Part shown: piece after piece, positions 60,021 through 64,000 of the stretch | Position numbering within the stretch: the first letter of the stretch is position 1 | Layout: each line of letters begins with the position of its first letter | Assembly (NCBI GenBank): GCA_035222895.1 | Contig: JAVYIG010002735.1 | Coordinates: 62,001 to 126,000 of the forward strand | Direction of reading: 5' to 3' | DNA: 64,000 bases | Origin: Strongylocentrotus droebachiensis | Taxonomy: Eukaryota; Echinodermata; Echinoidea; Camarodonta; Strongylocentrotidae | Translations under genes and position numbers: made by a program | The notes under the pieces: generated by a model | What the model was told of the DNA's origin: nothing | Seen by the model: the letters and a program-made list of their open reading frames with translations, nothing else | The model's database searches: none

Positions 60021-61621
60021 CAATATTTGTGACGTCACACCCGGGACACGACTGGCTAGCTGCAGACTAATACACGCGCGACTCCGGTATGCGGCCGGTA
60101 CCGAGCTGTTTGTCCAGTGTGTGACGTCACTATTCAGAGCTCGCTACGCTCGTGTGTTTGGCTTACGTTCGGGGGCGCTTGGGGGTCTAAGAAGGGTCTT
60201 GAAAAATTGCATTTTACGCCTTTCCATGATATCTATATGATTTCTCAGCAAATTATTCGTGTTTTTCAAGAGAAAATCTTTCCATCCATATGTAATTTGT
60301 TCTAATTATCAGTTGTTAGTACATTTTCTTTGTGTATCAAAGGGAGTGTATCAATGGAATTACTGGTTGACGCGATCTACGTTTTCTTTTGGATAATTGC
60401 ACGTAAACGAGTGGACTTGATTAACTGAGTCAGCGCACTAGCGTTCGCGAAACAGACCGAAGTTCTCCTCACGCTTCGGTTTTTTGTTGCACGCATGTGA
60501 ATGCTGCGGTCGCGTCGTCTGTAGTCGTATTATACCCGATTGGACCCGATTATAGGGCCACGGGAAAGACACATAGTCTCGTCATGATAAACTCCCTTTA
60601 AACAACGGAATTATAGACGCAAAAGTCAAATGAGGAGAAGGGATGTCACCACGTAATCTGCCCACTTCCTCAAATATTGTCCTTGTTCATAATAGTCTAG
60701 AAATACAAAATAATGATAATAATAACCAATTTGAAAATGCGCGAAAAGAGTACGTGCACAATAAATATTTAGGTATAAAAAATTACACGCTCGATTCAAT
60801 TTCCCACGCTCAAGGAGACTTGACATGTTTTAGGGGTATAGGGCATGATGATCTGAAAATAATGCACACTGTCATAATATACTAGTCATTTTTGTTTAAT
60901 GTCTGATGCACACCGACAGACGAAGTCTGAGAGCATCTTTCAACTATTTTCAGGGGGAAGGATAGGCCTATATTGTGTGTTTATCAATATTTAACAGGTT
61001 AGATGACAAATTTTGGGTTGATGATTTGCCACCCTGCCCCCCCCCCCCCCCCCCTCCCTCTAAAAAAAAAAAAAGAAGAAGAAAATGAAAGAAGTGAAAT
61101 GAAGGTATGTATGTGGTATGATGGGGGGGGGGGGGAGTACCCCCTTTTCGTATCCAGCATCGAGTGTCAATAAATAATGGTAAGTATATGAAAAGCTACT
61201 TCGGAGACAATTCTTCCATTGAAATGAAGTGGAGCTTTGGGAGAATTGTTAAATGTTAATTTAATTTCAGAGACATTTTGTGTATTGAAACATATGGAAA
61301 AGTTGTCCGGCACTACATCGCCTTGACTGTTTACCAATTCAGCCAATTTGAAGTGCCCATACGACCGTATAGGATTAAAACTTTTAAAAATCGTTATGTC
61401 GTTATTTTGTTGTCACATTTGAAACGTTCACCAGTCAGCTACTCTGAATTTCTGCTTTTTTGAGTAGTTGTCAATTAAGGTTTGAATTTCCATTAAAATA
61501 TAGGATTTTTTTTCTCGAATGTTGCACCTTTGAAGCTGCGTATTTATGCACCTTTTCCTGATTTGGGACGCAGAATTCATGAAGATCCTGATTATGCTTG
61601 ATATCAAAGCAGACAGACTTA

Positions 61622-62335
61622 TACGGTCACAAAATTCGTACAAACGAATCTCCCTGTTCGTACGAATTCCAGAGTTTATAGAGATTTTTAGATTTGGCAT
61701 GGTTTCTTACGTCCTTCTTATGGAGTTCGTACGAACGCCGTTTAATTTTTTGTTTTGTTTTCTCGTAAGAATGCCTTGAAGTTCTTCTTACGTCAGACTT
61801 ACGGCCATCTTACGAGTTTTTGGTTCTCGCAAGATGGTCAAGTCATTCGTAAAAATATCTTATGGATTATTTTGGTATAGTTAGTCGGGTTGCAAAAAAG
61901 CGTTGTATAAATTGCATAAATTGTGTACGAACGCCTTACGAATGTCAGGATTCGTTCTTACGAAGGCCATACGAATCTCCGTTCGCAAGGCGTTCTACGA
62001 ACGCCGTAAGAGTCCTCTATGGAAAACTTAAGGCGTTCTTACGATCATCGTAAGATTTTGAGGCTTCTAGAATTGCCTCTCGACCCTACAAAATGTATGA
62101 AGATCTTGCGTAGTTCTTGCGATGTTATTACGACGTTCGTACGGCCGCCTTACGAAGAGAGGGTTTCGTACGGGGTTGAACAAAATCTTGGACAAGACCA
62201 TCAACCAGTCTGCGAACTTACGAACGGTCTACGGTCTACGAACGCTGATTTCGTACGGCCTTCTTAAGAAGATCTTACGAAATGGTCTGAAAATCGTTCG
62301 TACGGCATTCTTAGCAGGTCGTAAAGGTATTTGAG
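61622..62335. mobile_element. Insertion in duplication copy B, rich in TTACGAA/CGTACGAA motifs
   Basis: Starts cGGTCACAAAATTCGTAC and ends GTCGTAAAGGTATTTGAGACCG, a weak inverted pair. About twenty TTACGA, CGTACGA or CGAACGCC units are spread over 700 bp. Copy A has no such sequence between acttat and cttaac. The GGTCACAA start resembles the element in the EGF introns. Confidence 0.55.
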
Positions 62336-62464
62336 ACCGAGGCCTTAACCCTCCAAAAACGCTTGTTTTGCACTATATCCCATTTTAGGTGCAAAATTAC
62401 CAAAGCAAAGGACTGACCTACAGACGATTTTCGCATGTTAAACTCTTAATATATGGACTTTATT

Positions 62465-62660
62465 CTCTCTCTCTCTCTCCATATCTCTCGTGTTTTCTCT
62501 CCCCTTCTATTTTTCTCTTTCTTTCTTACTCTCTCCATCTATATAAACATCTCTCTCTCTCTCTCTCTTTTCTCTCTCCCCCCCCCCTCTCTTTCTGTCT
62601 CTCTCTTCATTTCTCTCTCTCTCCCCTCTCTTTCTGTCTCCGTCTCTCTGTCTCTCTCTC
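62465..62660. repeat. CT microsatellite in duplication copy B
   Basis: CT runs with a C run of about 9 at 62579-62587; the counterpart of 44272-44416. Confidence 0.9.
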
Positions 62661-64000
62661 ATGCCCTTCCTCTTCTTAATCCCCATCTCATCATCTTCTC
62701 TCAGTTAGTTTTAGTCGTCAGCTCTGATTATTTTGCAAACATTGGATTCTCAATCACAAGTATCAATCCCAATATGTTTCTATATTTTACATTCGTCCGT
62801 TTCAGATTGCATACAAAAAGCATACAATCACCAAAAACACATTATATTCAGATGGAAATACTTCTTTAAAGTTTGAATAACATTTTATTCAAATTCTTGT
62901 ATATTTCATAAAAGTTGTTCATGTACAAGAAACAATAATTGATATCCTGAAATCAGTATTTTGATTTGGCTGTCGATACAATTACTACATCTGCTTCTTT
63001 TAATATCAAGGTCGATTGAATAGAGACCTTTTTCATGAGAACTACCAGTTACACAAAACACATAGCCTACATATATTATTTACACACAATTTTAAATAGG
63101 ATATATTTTCTCTCTTTGTTTCTTTCGTCGGTCCTTCCACAGTACATGTATTTGCCTATTACGGATAATGATGGCAATTTTAACAACAAAAAGTAAGCAA
63201 AGTTTCTTAGAAACTACAGCGAGTGCAACTTTCTCATACAGAGAATAGTTTAAGAGGACATATATGCCCGTGAAAATAATATAAATACCATACAAATTAC
63301 AACTGCTATTTCCAAGTGGAACCTATGCGCAAGAAGCGTGCATTTATTAATGAATTTATTAATACTCTTGTAATTCTGATTAACATGTATATTTCAAGAC
63401 AAATCATTTCGAAATAGGCATTTTTCTGTAGGCCTATGTAATCTCAAGAATTGTAATCAGAAACATTTATAATTTACTCGTTAATATAATAAAACATATT
63501 GCAGTAAGAATATGACCACTCATATCAATAAACTAAATTATGTACAACAATACCGAATGGTTTATCTCCTGCCTGGAGGCCCATTATATGTTAATCACAT
63601 TTTATATATTTTTTCTAACCATGCTAACGTGTTGATAAGCAAATAAATAATAATAAAATATTAATAATGAACACGGTGCTTATAAAGCGCTTTGCACCAA
63701 AGTCTCTAAGCATTGAATTCCAATTCAACTTTCAATTTTGCAATTAATAACATGTTTCCTATAAATCTGTCGATTCATTTTAAAGGGAGCATCTGTAGGT
63801 ACTGACATATATAATTGGAACAATAGTATTGCAGGTTTTTCATTCTTAGCCACAGAATAAGCGAAAAGCAAATTGAATGAAAAAAGGAATATTTTCACAT
63901 GTTCACAGGTACGTTTGTGGTACATGGGGGCATGAACCCAAATTTGTGAGAACATATTGTGTGTGACTACGCTATGTCAGACTTGGATTTGCAATCTGAA

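Larger units (their letters stand above)
60765..64000 (+). repeat. Segmental duplication, copy B, reaching the window edge
   Basis: Collinear with 43245-45445. Copy B carries a private insertion at about 61622-62335 and another at about 63541-63965. It lacks the foldback present in copy A at 44807-44926. No coding sequence is recognisable in either copy. Confidence 0.8.

Noticed and set aside
1..64000. Operon, CRISPR array, prophage or prokaryotic defence system
   Set aside because: Spliced genes, SINEs and MITEs show this is animal DNA; no regularly spaced repeats with unique spacers were seen.

Overview
This is eukaryotic nuclear DNA from a marine invertebrate, most likely an echinoderm or another invertebrate deuterostome. 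The reasons are small exons with GT-AG introns, very AT-rich non-coding sequence, many small inverted-repeat DNA transposons (MITEs), tRNA-derived SINEs, long microsatellites and many runs of 10 or more G or C. There are no operons, no rRNA and no CRISPR. The species call is an inference from style, not from a diagnostic gene.

Layout. (1) 99-5725, minus strand: six phase-compatible exons of a gene with two C2H2-like zinc fingers followed by a helical region and a segment that looks like box I of a tyrosine recombinase; it runs off the left edge. (2) 5985-6619: an intronless, three-times frameshifted copy of the N-terminal half of the checkpoint kinase Chk2 (FHA domain plus start of the kinase domain). 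(3) 6.87-8.4 kb: SINE and LINE debris. (4) 8399-10788, minus strand: a probable short first exon and a second exon ending in a huge poly-Glu microsatellite. (5) 12172-20746, plus strand: ten exons of the C-terminal two thirds of a multi-pass membrane protein resembling amino-acid permeases. Its introns hold MITEs and two small tandem duplications that copied splice donors. (6) 20.7-27.9 kb: no gene, but many repeats, including a hammerhead-ribozyme-like motif at 22995-23037. (7) 27910-39751, plus strand: a complete-looking nine-exon gene encoding a signal peptide, six EGF-like domains and a ZP-N module. The EGF exon pair and its introns were triplicated recently, and one copy carries a 1.3 kb inverted-repeat transposon. 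(8) 39.8-47.6 kb: repeats, a Tc1-like transposase relic, nested MITEs and hairpins. (9) 47644-50055, minus strand: five exons of an unrecognised protein with a TATA box upstream. (10) 50.2-64 kb: repeats and microsatellites, a long-TIR MITE, and a second copy (60.8-64 kb) of the segment at 43.2-45.4 kb.

The protein genes look like unrelated neighbours, not a pathway. The window is most informative as a record of transposition: several insertions can be dated relative to each other because the window also holds an empty-site copy. The best leads are the zinc finger/recombinase-like gene, the EGF/ZP-N gene with its exon triplication, the hammerhead motif, and the nested MITEs with exact target-site duplications. 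I could not run homology searches, so family names rest on motif recognition.
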